Below, in pieces: positions 53,033 through 62,000 of a DNA stretch of 62,000 nucleotides; position 1 is the first letter of the stretch, and each line of letters begins with the position of its first letter. The notes under the pieces were generated by a model, which saw only the letters and a list, made by a program, of their open reading frames with translations, had not been told where the DNA came from and ran no database searches. The translations under genes were made by a program, and so were the position numbers. The DNA comes from Cristatella mucedo (taxonomy: Eukaryota > Bryozoa > Phylactolaemata > Cristatellidae), in assembly GCA_009760855.2 (NCBI GenBank), contig WPIO01000116.1, positions 220,001 to 282,000 of the forward strand, read 5' to 3'.

Positions 53033-55014
53033 GGCATTGGCGCTCAAGCTCAACTCTGGCTGCACCTCGGGCGGCCATAATGATAAAAGGCAAGCTGATA
53101 CCGAATGCTGGAAGTAGTATGTTTTACCGATTTATTTATGCATTCAACCTTCCCTACAGTCATACGAGATGCACTCGAATTAGTTCGGCCGTGTCTTGCT
53201 CCTAGGTATAGCCTAATTAATACCAATAGCGCAAGCGACATCCATGACCTGGCCACCTGGTTCGTCAGGATCGCTCGTGCTTGCATCTGTGCTGCACTGC
53301 TTTTCAGGTTGAAGTACGCGCTAGAACTGCGAGGTACAGCTGCACGCGGGCTTCAATATGAGCACCGCCACTGTTCTTCGTGAATCTTCAGCGAATGCGC
53401 TTTGATGAAATCTCAAAAAGGCTAGCCTAGGTCAAAATGCCGTATTAGCTCGTATCTGTTCAAGTACCGTTGGCCATTCTTGTCCTGCGCTATCGTGGGA
53501 GAGGGGCCTTAGCGGCCCGTTATCAACTTACAGCAGAAGTAAATAAATAAGTGTCAGCTGAAGAACTCGAACCTGCAACCCGGGTCGTGAAGTACAAGCG
53601 CCGTAGCCCTAGGCTGTGCACCAGCTGCGGTTAGTCTGTACTATCAATTAGAAGTAAGGCGGCTAAATTAGTATCCTAATTGAAGGAATGCTTCTGTGCG
53701 TCGCGCGCCTCTTCTGCTAGATTACATGCAATGGCTTGTGGTTTTAAAATGTATGCCGAGCCTCGTTCGCCGTCCGAGCCTTCTCGCAATTAACCCCGAC
53801 CCCTTCCGCATAGCCCACGAGCTGCTTCACTAGTTTTAGTACACTCGCAGTTACTGGTTGCCTTAGAACAAGAAATTAGACGATTCTGTCGTACATGGAC
53901 AGTTGGTGATAGCTTCTCCTCTGCAAACCCTGTTACTGTGTTATTTCCGCTTCGCGTGTCTTTCCTTGACATGGCGAGCGGTAAGATGCTCTAGCTCAAT
54001 TACTTTGCATTCGGTTGAGCTGTACAGTTGGCGCGGCTTTGTCTCGGTGAGGAGAGCTTTGTAGGTGCCGATTGAGTGGCGATTGAGTAATAAGGCGTAG
54101 CGGAAGTGCAGAGCTGAGGTTAATGAGATCCTTTTGTCTCGCACTGCACTCGGGCGCTGTGCGGCGGCTGACAAATCACAGCTATCCATTTCCTTCGCAC
54201 CAATCGAGCGTCAGCGTTGTCTGAGAAAAGATTGATGCTTTAAACCAGTAATCGTTAGTTTTAACGTCGCGCGCGTCCGTTCGTTTTCAACCAAAGGCTA
54301 TCGAGGAGTGAGCAAAAGGCGGCACGTGCACAGCGTAAGGTCTTTTTGTCTTTTCGTCGTACAGACTTTCCATTTAGCCGTCCGTTTTGGCGAGGATGTG
54401 GATATCAGTACGTGGCACCTCTGACAGCTGGGTAAGTTCAAAAAACACCTTCGAAAGAAATCAGAAAATCTTTACTGGCAATCGTTGCCATTCGCAGACG
54501 ATTTGCTGCTGGATGCGTATGATATCTGGTGTTTAGTCAAAGGGAGAAGTCTTTAGTTACACTCAAATCTGCTTAAATGCTAAAGTATCTCTTGGTTCGC
54601 TGGCGTCGGCTTACTGCGGCTCATTCATAAGCTGTCTTACTGTCAGCAGTCAGCGGCCTTGATCCAAGTTCATAATTGAAGGGCACAGGAATGGCCGGTA
54701 AGGTTATTCTGCAGCTTTATTACTTGGCGGTTGGAGCAGCCGACCTTTGCTCTCACTTTCTTACTTTATCGCTTGTTCAAAGTTCTCAGCCAGGCTTGCT
54801 ACCAAAGCGTGCATGAGGAGAGCGGCTGATGAGGCCCGCAAACTCACCCAATGCGGTCGCAAAGCGCTGAGCCCGTAAGAAACAACGGCAGCCATTGAAG
54901 CCCTCTACTTCGTTACGGCGAGTGCTCATTTAGCTCCCTCCTTCCGGGTCGCTGGAAGCTAGCGGCGAGGGACTACACGAATTCGAAGGGATCTGGATAG
55001 CTATTTTGGGCGGG

Positions 55015-56278
55015 TTAGACCAATGACCGCAATCAGCTGCAATTCACTCTAGTTTGGCAAAAATCGAAAAGACATCAGCGTTGCCAAACTCTAGTTTTAT
55101 GCGGATACTGTAGTACATTTTCGATTTAATCTATCCACCAAATTTTCCTTTTTTTGTGCGTATGCCCACTCATGCAAATGAGCTGGAACGACGGAAGCTT
55201 CTACTGCAATCCACCTCAATCCATTTTAATTCGCGGCAAATTTGGTCGAAATCAGCTGCGTAAGCTCAACAAATTTTAGAATAACAACTACGCTACATGT
55301 GAAATAAAACCACAAAATTTCATGCGAATTCGCACAGCCATTCTCACGAAGTCCCCTGAAATAAATTCCAGCTGCCCGGGTGAGTTCCGCAATCCAACTC
55401 AATCAACTACATTCAACCGCAATCCGCGGGATTGCACAGCACAGCGAAAACATTCCTCGGTAAAAAGCTCCTTTTTGATTGCATATGACAGTAAACTCTC
55501 CGGAAATTTCACTCTTGAAATTTCGTTTGCATTGGCACGGCCGTTCTAGTGCATTGCACTGCAATGGACTGCAATAGCCTGGGCCAATACCTCAATCAGC
55601 TCCAATCCACTGCCTCCACGACAAAACAACTAAAAATAGATTTCGTCGAGGCTTAAGTTTTTATGGCATACCAAAGCGCACTGTTTTGCGAGACCACTCA
55701 CTTAAAAATGAAACAAATTGTGCATCCACACACTCTGTGAATGTACGGCTATTGCCTAAAGTGACCTGGGAAAATACGGTAATCCACTCATATCCACTGA
55801 AAATAAATGTGAAATCATCAACGTGAAGCATTGTTTACATTGCATATAAGACTAGACTCAGTTTAAATTGCACCCACATACTGTCGCTCCATTGTGCCTA
55901 GGCGTTCTTACGCATTGCACTTCAATCGACGGAAACGGCCCGGGCCGTATGGCAATCCACTACTATTCGCCGAAATCCACTGCAATCCGGTATTATCCGT
56001 GGCAAAGCAACCAGAATACTTACACTAGAAGCTATAATTATGATTGCATGCTGCTCTTCAGTTTGGTTATTGTGCACTCGAACAGTTTCACTATAATTGG
56101 CTCTACGATTCTGCCGCAATGTGCTACAGTCGACTTCAATTGCCCGCACCAATACGGCCATCCAACGATCAGTATGCGTACACTTTAAACTGTAATAGCG
56201 ATCGCAAGTTGCTCTAATCTTTGATTAGTATGTGCTCACACAATTTCACTTTAATTGCCTCGACCATTTGACAGCTAT
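55015..56278 (+). repeat. Element X array 3 of 170-200-bp units
   Basis: Anchors near 55026, 55173, 55350, 55552, 55737, 55911 and 56116. Matching units in array 1: 55,741-55,900 with 31,170-31,330 (both have TAGACTCAGTT and GACCT(G)GG). It retains units that array 2 lacks (about 55,380-55,880). Confidence 0.85.
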
Positions 56279-56975
56279 TCACTATAATGATAATAATAAT
56301 GTTGCACTTGATAAAGCGCCCTCAGAGACATCAATCTCTTTAGGCGCTTTATATTTGCTGCAAAAGGAAATGCAATTGACTGGTGAGTAATATCATGCTT
56401 GATAAACAAACAAAAGGAAAAACAGGGTGACATGCACAGGGTCAGCATGCAAATCTGGTTTGTGGCAGCACGCACAGTGTCAGCACGCATAAGCACATCA
56501 AGGACGAATCACAGGGACCCACTAAATGCTGTCCTAAGTAGGTGTTTTTAGGTTTCTTTTAAATGTGGTCAGGTCAGGGGATGTTCTGATGCAGGTCGGG
56601 AGGGAGTTCCAGGCTTTGGGAGCATACGAACTAAATGCACGGTCTCCAAAGGATTTAAGGTTTGTACGAGGTATTTGTAGACTGTTGGATTCCGAAAGCG
56701 GGTGGTACAATGCTTGGCCTGATGGGGGAGTAGATCTGAGAGATAGGCGGGAGCCAAAGAATGAAGTGATCTAAAAGTGAACGACAAAACTGTGAAATCA
56801 ATCCGTTGCTTCAAGCAACGGATTGACTTCAAGGTTTTGTCGCTCAGTTTTAGGTCCCTTCATTCTATGGCTCCAGCCTATCTCTCAGATCTCCTCTCCC
56901 ACCAGGCCAAGCATCGTACCACCTGCTTTTCGGAATCCAACAGTCTATAAATACCTCGTACAAATCTCAATCCTT
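56279..56975. mobile_element. LINE-A fold-back: minus copy joined head-to-head to a plus copy
   Basis: 56,279-56,811 is a minus-strand 3' end (TAATAATAATGTTGCACTTG at left). 56,813-56,975 is plus-strand and covers the same LINE segment as the inner part of the first arm. The junction ATCCGTTGCTTCAAGCAACG is a palindrome around base 56,812. Continues with TTCAAGGTTTTGTCGCTCAG. Left end cuts element X array 3. Confidence 0.9.
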
Positions 56976-57425
56976 CAAGGTTTTGTTTTGTTTTGTTTTA
57001 TTAAGCAGCCTACAGTGGATTTCTTGGTTTTATATGCTGATGCCAACTTAGGCCTAAGGTTTTAATGACGCCAGTGAGCTTAATCGAATGCAACAGCGTC
57101 ACAGCACTTGTCGAATCTGTCATGTCATGCCACTAGCGTTGACTACTGCAGCAGGTAGTAAAAGGTAAACCGAGCATCAGAAGAAAGTTCTGCCATGTGA
57201 CCCACACGCAACTTAGTTCAACTACGGTACAGTTATATTAACTATTGGGCTATGCTACGCTTTGTCTGAAAAGAACAATTACTGATCGCATTCAGGTAGC
57301 AACGTAAGCGACTGAGCCGCAAACAGCGATTCAATTACAATGAGCTCTTTTGGTAGCGGTGACCAATTTATTGTGTCTTTAGGACGGCGAAGCAGTCAGC
57401 TGCACAGCTGCACTTGCATAAAAAG
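56976..57425. other. No gene recognised
   Basis: (TTTTG)n at about 56,981-57,000 marks the LINE edge. Otherwise nothing. Confidence 0.4.
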
Positions 57426-57433
57426 AGAGAGAG

Positions 57434-57437
<4 letters not shown>

Positions 57438-57513
<76 letters not shown>
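57438..57513. repeat. (TA)n microsatellite
   Basis: Preceded by GAGAGAGAGAGA at about 57,425; ends in TAGTATATG against MITE M2. Confidence 0.97.
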
Positions 57514-57515
<2 letters not shown>

Positions 57516-57521
57516 TATGTA

Positions 57522-58197
57522 CATTCGACCCTCGTTTATCGAGGTTAATCAATCCCAGACTCTATTACGATAGGTGAATTTCCGCGAAGTAGGATTCTTT
57601 GTTTATAAATCGAATACGTTCTTAGTTAGGGCATAGAAGACCTGTTTATGACTCTCTAAATATGGTTATTAGTAGTATTAGAGCCCCAGGACATAAAATA
57701 ACACGCCTTTAGTCACCAGTACACTCGCATTACCATATATATTACACAAAAGAGGAGAAAATAAGACCTATTAGACGCTACAAACATCGTATTGTTATCA
57801 TTGTACATTTAATTTTACGCACACAATTCTTACACAAAAACACCAAGCTATGAAATTAGTGTGTTTAGTGATGAAGCAATCAAGATGAAGAGATGTACAG
57901 CGTAGCATAGAAGAGCAAGGTTACTGCTCCTCAGAAGCCCTGACTTCAGTAGGAGAGTCTGCAGGTGGTGCAGTATCTTCAACAGGTGCGTCGTCGTCTT
58001 CTCCCGCGTTCCATGCGTACAGTAGTTTTAATTTTAATTTGTATACATGTATGTATGATTGACTCAGACAAACGAGCACGCGCTGTCTCGTTTTCACTAT
58101 TTCGACCAGCATTTTTTAATGAATACACGCGTATTTCAAAAAAATGCGATAGAGTGAAGCGGCGAAAGTCGATGCGAAAAGTAAAGAGGGACGCCTG
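57522..58197 (+). mobile_element. Tigger/pogo-like MITE, copy M2
   Basis: 676 bp with ends CATTCGACCCTCGTTTATCG and complement CAGGCGTCCCTCTTTACTTT, flanked by TA (57,520-57,521 and 58,198-58,199). Inverse orientation to M1 and lacking its SINE-2. Internal segments shared with M1 include ACAAACGAGCACGCGC-like and ACACGCGTATTTCAAAAAA. No transposase. Confidence 0.88.
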
Positions 58198-58206
58198 TAT
58201 ACAATA

Positions 58207-58252
58207 TTTAATAAACCAGTCATACTATATATAGTACGACTGGTTTATTAAA
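58207..58252. repeat. 46-bp near-perfect palindrome beside MITE M2
   Basis: Arms TTTAATAAACCAGTC / GACTGGTTTATTAAA with one mismatched pair (58,222/58,237) and AT-rich centre ACTATATATAGT. Starts 8 bases beyond the MITE's TA duplication. Confidence 0.92.
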
Positions 58253-58374
58253 ATTAAAATGTGAGATGGCAAACAATCCGGATGAGCCCTGCCCTGGTGG
58301 GGCCACGGGGGGGGGGTGGCTACCCAAGATTCCCGGCTCAGGTGCAGGGACCACGCAGCTTCCGATCTGGAAAT

Positions 58375-59415
58375 GGCGTCTGAGACGCACAGCCGCCCTG
58401 AGGTACCCCATATTTCAGAGATACCTCAGATGATCTTTGTCCATTCACGTCAATACTCTGGAGTCTCCCACTGAGATAGAGCCTGAACCATTGCAGAGCA
58501 GTGCCAGTGATGCCCAGGCGAGCTGAGAGGCACTCTAGAAGAACTTTGTGATCGATAGTATCAAAAGCTGCCGAAAGGTCGAGCAAAACAAGCAGAGACA
58601 CTTTACCTTTGTTTGCATTCCTAAGTAGTTCGTTGTATACCCTAAGCAATGTTGACTCAGTTGGAGTGATTATCTGTAAAGCTAGACTGGAAATTACTAG
58701 CAAGTTTTGAAGTTTCAATAAATGAGTTCAGATGGTCCGCCACAACCCATTCCAGTGTCTTTGATAGGAGAGGTAGAAGGGAGACTGGGTGGTAGTTGCT
58801 CAAGTTCTCTTGGTCTAGTGTCGCTTTCTTGAGAGGTGGCCTGACTACAGCTTTTTTGAAAGGTGCTGGGACATGACCTGAGGCTAAGGACATATTAATG
58901 ATGTTACTTATGCATGGCAGCCGCAGATCAATGCAACGTAGGAGCAGGACAGTGGGAATAGGGTCCAGAGGACTTTTCTTCTTTGATTAGGATACGAACT
59001 TCAGGAGTAGATCACTAGCGACCTGCTTAAATGCAGACATTGAGGTGCAGCCAGAAATCGGGGAACAACATTCTAGCGGGGATATTGTCATCGCAGGGAT
59101 AGATTTCCGGATTTTGTCTATCTTCTGCCCAAAGAATCGAGAGAAGCGTTCGGCTTGATCATCACAAGGATCATCAGGTAAGGAGCTAATCTGGGAGCGG
59201 TTGAGGAGATGGTTTATTGTCGAAATCAGCATTTTTGGATTGTGCATCTGTGATTCAACAATGTTTCTATAGAAGCTAGACTTGGCCTTTCCTAGGATCG
59301 ATTGGTACGACCTACCGTAGTCTTCGTATGCCTGTCGATGGACAGTCAGTCCAAATCTTTTGTATGCTTTTTCAAGCTTGCGCTTAGTAGACCTGGCTAG
59401 TTTAATGTCTGTGGT
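58375..59415 (-). mobile_element. LINE-A 5' part: linker and N-terminal RT
   Basis: Reading leftwards: KRKLEKAYKRFGLTVHRQAY, SYQSILGKAKSSFYRNIVES, ISSLPDDPCDDQAERFSRFF (the typical region between endonuclease and RT in CR1-like ORF2), ASGHVPAPFKKAVVRPPLKK, NYHPVSLLPLLSKTLEWVVA, SLLVLLDLSAAFDTIDHKVL, YGVPQGG. This is the only copy in the window with sequence upstream of RT. Stops and shifts break it into three frames. Confidence 0.92.
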
Positions 59416-59424
59416 AAACCATAG

Positions 59425-60230
59425 GCCGACCTGCACTGGCTACCAGTCAAGCAATAATAATTCAATAATAATTCACTTGATAAACCGGCCTCAGAGAACT
59501 CAATCCCTTTCTAGGCACTTTACATTAGCCGAAAAGGGAAACCCGATTGAATGGTGAGTAATATCATGCTTGATAAACAGCATAAATTAACACGGTTAGA
59601 GGTGACATGCACAGGGTCAGCATTCAAGTCTAGTTCGTGTCAGCACGCAGTGTCAGCACGCATAAGCAGATGAAGAACAAATCACAGGGACCCACTAAAT
59701 GCTGTCCTAAATAAGTGTTTTTAAGCTTTTTTTAAGTGTGGTCAAGTCAGGGGATGTTGTGATGCAAGTCGGAAGTGAGTTCGGCTTTGGGAGCATGCGA
59801 GCTAAATGCATGGTCTCCAAAGGATTTGAGGTCTGTACAAGGTATTGGTAAACTGCTGGATTCCGAAAAGCGGGTGGTGCGATGCATAGCCCGGTGGGGA
59901 AGTAGATCTGACAAATAGGCTGGAGCCAAAGAATGAAGTGACCTAAAAGTAAACGTCAAAACCTTGAAGTCAATCCGTTGCTTGACTGGCAGCCAGTGCA
60001 GGTCGGCGAGAAATGGTGTGATGTGGTAACTGAATCGTTCACCACAGACAAGCCTAGCTGGGGAGTTTTGCACCAGCTGTAAGCGCCTGATTGCACATAC
60101 CGGTAGGCCAGCCAGCAGTGAGTTATAGAAGTCAAGACTGTATGTCATAAATGCATGGACCAACTTAGACGTTGTATCCTTATTTAAACAAGCCCGAATA
60201 TTAGCAATGTTAATGAAGATCAACCGGATA
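59425..60230 (-). mobile_element. LINE-A 3' end
   Basis: A 30-bp plus-strand LINE-A scrap (GACCTGCACTGGCTACCAGT) is followed by TAATAATTCACTTGATAAAC, then reverse-strand tail, 3' UTR and the C-terminal frame with LVHAFMTYSLDFYNSLLAGL, HWLPVKQRIDFKVLTFTF and APAYLSDLLPHRAMHRT. Confidence 0.9.
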
Positions 60231-60539
60231 CCCTAGCTTGGAAAATATTAATAATTAAAGCTAGAAAACAAACTTTAGCCATAAAGAAAATAACATTCTT
60301 GATGATATAAGCTCTATGAGTGGTAGTGGAGTTCTAATAATGATAATAGATTATTCCAAAATAATTGATGCATAATCACTACTAATTAAAGTAAGAAAGT
60401 CCGTCACGCCACAAGATGGCGCACTTGCATCACATGGCAAGGAAGCCTTTTGAGAAATAGAGAGAATAACAAAAGAGAAATATTTAGCCACTGTATCCAG
60501 TCCTAGAACTGATAGATAAGGAGGAACAACATGAAATTT
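60231..60539. other. No gene recognised
   Basis: AT-rich; may be an eroded left continuation of the element X fragment that follows. Nothing else seen. Confidence 0.35.
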
Positions 60540-61050
60540 TTTATTGACAATAGTCGTCATTCAGCGACTGTTGCTGCTGGATAAGTAAAAAATCCGCTCT
60601 TTCATTAGAGCGATACCTCATAAGTCACGCACAAATCTGTTAAATGATTAAATATCTCGTTGCTAATTGCCTATGCTTACCCCGGCTATTTCATCAGCTG
60701 TTTCAAGTTCAAAAATGAGCTACCAAGAATCAAAGTTCGTATTCTCAATAGGTGCTGTTTAATTTGCTCACCTTATCTCTTACTTTCTTACGTTTTCGCT
60801 CTTTATGCATGCCCACGCACGCATGCCACCCAAATGCACCGATGGATGGTGGCTGACTGGATTAAAATACCGCCAAACGTTGATCTCAAAGCCCGGAGCC
60901 GAAACGCACTGATAGCAGCCGTTCAAGCCCTCCCCCTCCATTCACGGCAAATGCTCATTTAAACTCCATCGCGATCGACCGGTGGCAGTGAGTTTATGGT
61001 GATTGGCTGCTAGATTCCGCAGGGATCTAGATAGCTAGTTTCGGGCGTGT
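60540..61050 (+). repeat. Element X fragment (pre-array part)
   Basis: Aligns with 42,350-42,880 and 54,490-55,015: GTCGTCATTCAGCGACTG, CACAAATCTGTTAAATG, CTCTTACTTTCTTACG, GTTCAAGCCCTCCCCCTC, GCTCATTTAAACTCC and GATCTAGATAGCTAG. Homology ends where the array would begin. Confidence 0.75.
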
Positions 61051-61394
61051 AGATTGTTGCTGTCCTTCTGATATTGATCTTCGACCAGTTGGCGGTACAA
61101 GAGCAGCAGTCGCTGCTGTTACGTTTGCAATCGGTTTCCCCACGGCTAAAAATGTTCTCGTCGAGCTTACGCGGCGCTCGTAGAGAAGTTGAAGTCATAG
61201 TAATACGAATGCAATTTGCGTGACGCAACGCTGTAGAGCGAACGGTCATTCGTGGAGCTTTCTAAAACTCAGACTTTGTTTCTTAGAAGGATGGGGTACG
61301 CCGAGAGACTTCCGAGAGGTGTGGCATTCGAAGCTTAAAAGTCATTCAAAATGGCGACGAGCGATTCGACAGTGGGTCTTTATATTTTCATGGC
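61051..61394. other. No gene recognised
   Basis: Nothing identifiable; contains AAAATGGCGACGAGCG at about 61,349, a YY1-like motif with no clear gene beside it. Confidence 0.35.
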
Positions 61395-61495
61395 TGATGT
61401 AGTGGGCCCGAGTCCTGTGGCTTATGTAAAACGCTTATATATAGCTTAAGTTCTCTAAAGTCGCTACGTAGATGAAGTATATTTATTTTTTATTT
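61395..61495 (+). mobile_element. SINE-1 3' fragment
   Basis: GTAGTGGGCCCGAGTCCTGT (box B remnant), GGCTTATGTAAAACGCTTAT, AGCTTAAGTTCTCTAAAGTC and GCTACGTAGATGAAGTATAT. Confidence 0.65.
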
Positions 61496-62000
61496 TGAAT
61501 TTTTACCAAAAACCTTGAAGTGGTATTGCTGCAACCTGAGGTCATCTGGAGTAATTTCCCACGCCATACTTGCATGCTCCTTGAGCACGCTGCTATTGTT
61601 GAGTCTCAAAGTACAGCCTTACTTACACAATTTTTCGAGCTTTCTACCTGTGATGTGGATGAATAGACATAATATTTTTATAAATGGAGCTAATGTCCTT
61701 AAGATCTTCAGCTATCCCCTCTGTGGGCTTACCTGGCAGAAAACAAGTAGTCATGATGTAACTGAGATTTTCCAATTCCAATTTGGTAAGCTTCGTTTTA
61801 CCAAAGTCATTTAAAATCTGCTATCATTCACTGATGCTTAAAAAAGCCTGGATTGTATTCAGAGGTCCTATCAAACTATTCTTTTTTGTCAAAGGTTCTT
61901 GAAACAATTGGGGCTAAGTAGCTTGTAGCACGAGCTAGAAGAATTGTCAGAAAAAGCTTAGTCGAAATTCAAGCGAAATCTCTATCTGATGCAACTTCGA
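61496..62000. other. No gene recognised
   Basis: AT-rich, with a 99-codon plus-strand frame (61,515-61,814) of no recognisable family. Confidence 0.4.

Larger units (their letters stand above)
51540..56278 (+). repeat. Element X copy 2 (reference copy)
   Basis: About 4.7 kb; colinear with copy 1 (see that entry). Order: CTGCAGACGG start region; GAGATACCTTTGTGCTTAGT; GATCGCTCGTGCTTGCAT; GTCGCGCGCGTCCG; ACAGCTGGGTAAGTTCA; then array 3. One LINE-A tail is nested (52,690-53,030), and a LINE-A insertion cuts off the right end. Short frames are not shared with copy 1, so it is non-coding. No terminal inverted or long terminal repeats recognised. Confidence 0.85.

Overview
This is a window of an animal (metazoan) genome, not a bacterial or viral one. 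It has a spliced gene with GT-AG introns of 4 to 7 kb, an intronless seven-transmembrane receptor, and a very dense load of old transposon copies. Base composition is moderate, with two clearly GC- and CpG-rich islands (about 24.7-26.1 kb and 49.1-50.4 kb), each coinciding with a gene start. I cannot name the species. The repeats and the diverged GOPC sequence suggest an invertebrate, but that is inference.

Host genes. (1) On the minus strand, four exons at 25.3, 18.0, 13.6 and 9.0 kb join in phase to encode the N-terminal and coiled-coil half of a GOPC (Golgi-associated PDZ and coiled-coil) orthologue. The PDZ part is not recognisable in the window and probably lies beyond its left edge. (2) On the plus strand, a 344-codon intronless class A-like GPCR lies at 49,402-50,436, behind a CpG-rich leader with two CACGTG boxes and a YY1-type motif. 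A few exon-like segments of unknown identity are listed with low confidence.

Repeats. Most of the window is built from a few families: LINE-A and LINE-B (two CR1/L2-like non-LTR retrotransposons, nearly all 5'-truncated); SINE-1 and SINE-2 (tRNA-headed); a Tigger/pogo-like MITE present twice; a broken Tigger/CENP-B-like transposase; a hAT element with a perfect 8-bp target duplication; and a broken hAT transposase. LINE-A and SINE-1 share the same nested-hairpin 3' end, the signature of a SINE that borrows a LINE's reverse transcriptase. Long (TA)n tracts punctuate the window.

The least explained structure is a long non-coding dispersed repeat, here called element X. Copy 1 spans about 37.38-45.78 kb (with LINE, SINE and other insertions) and copy 2 about 51.54-56.28 kb. 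Partial copies lie at about 31.14-32.76 kb and 60.54-61.05 kb. Its right half is an array of strongly diverged units of about 170 bp, rich in CAAT/CCAAT, whose units are colinear between three loci. The array therefore existed before the element spread. Element X has no visible coding capacity and matches no family I recognise.

Layout: 0-9 kb, repeats and the last GOPC exon seen; 9-25 kb, GOPC introns filled with LINE debris; 24.7-26.1 kb, GOPC promoter island; 26-31 kb, LINE, hAT and Tigger debris; 31-33 kb, array 1; 33-37 kb, SINE/LINE; 37-46 kb, element X copy 1; 46-48 kb, LINE-B and hAT relic; 49-50.4 kb, GPCR; 51.5-56.3 kb, element X copy 2; 56-62 kb, LINE-A, Tigger MITE and an element X fragment.
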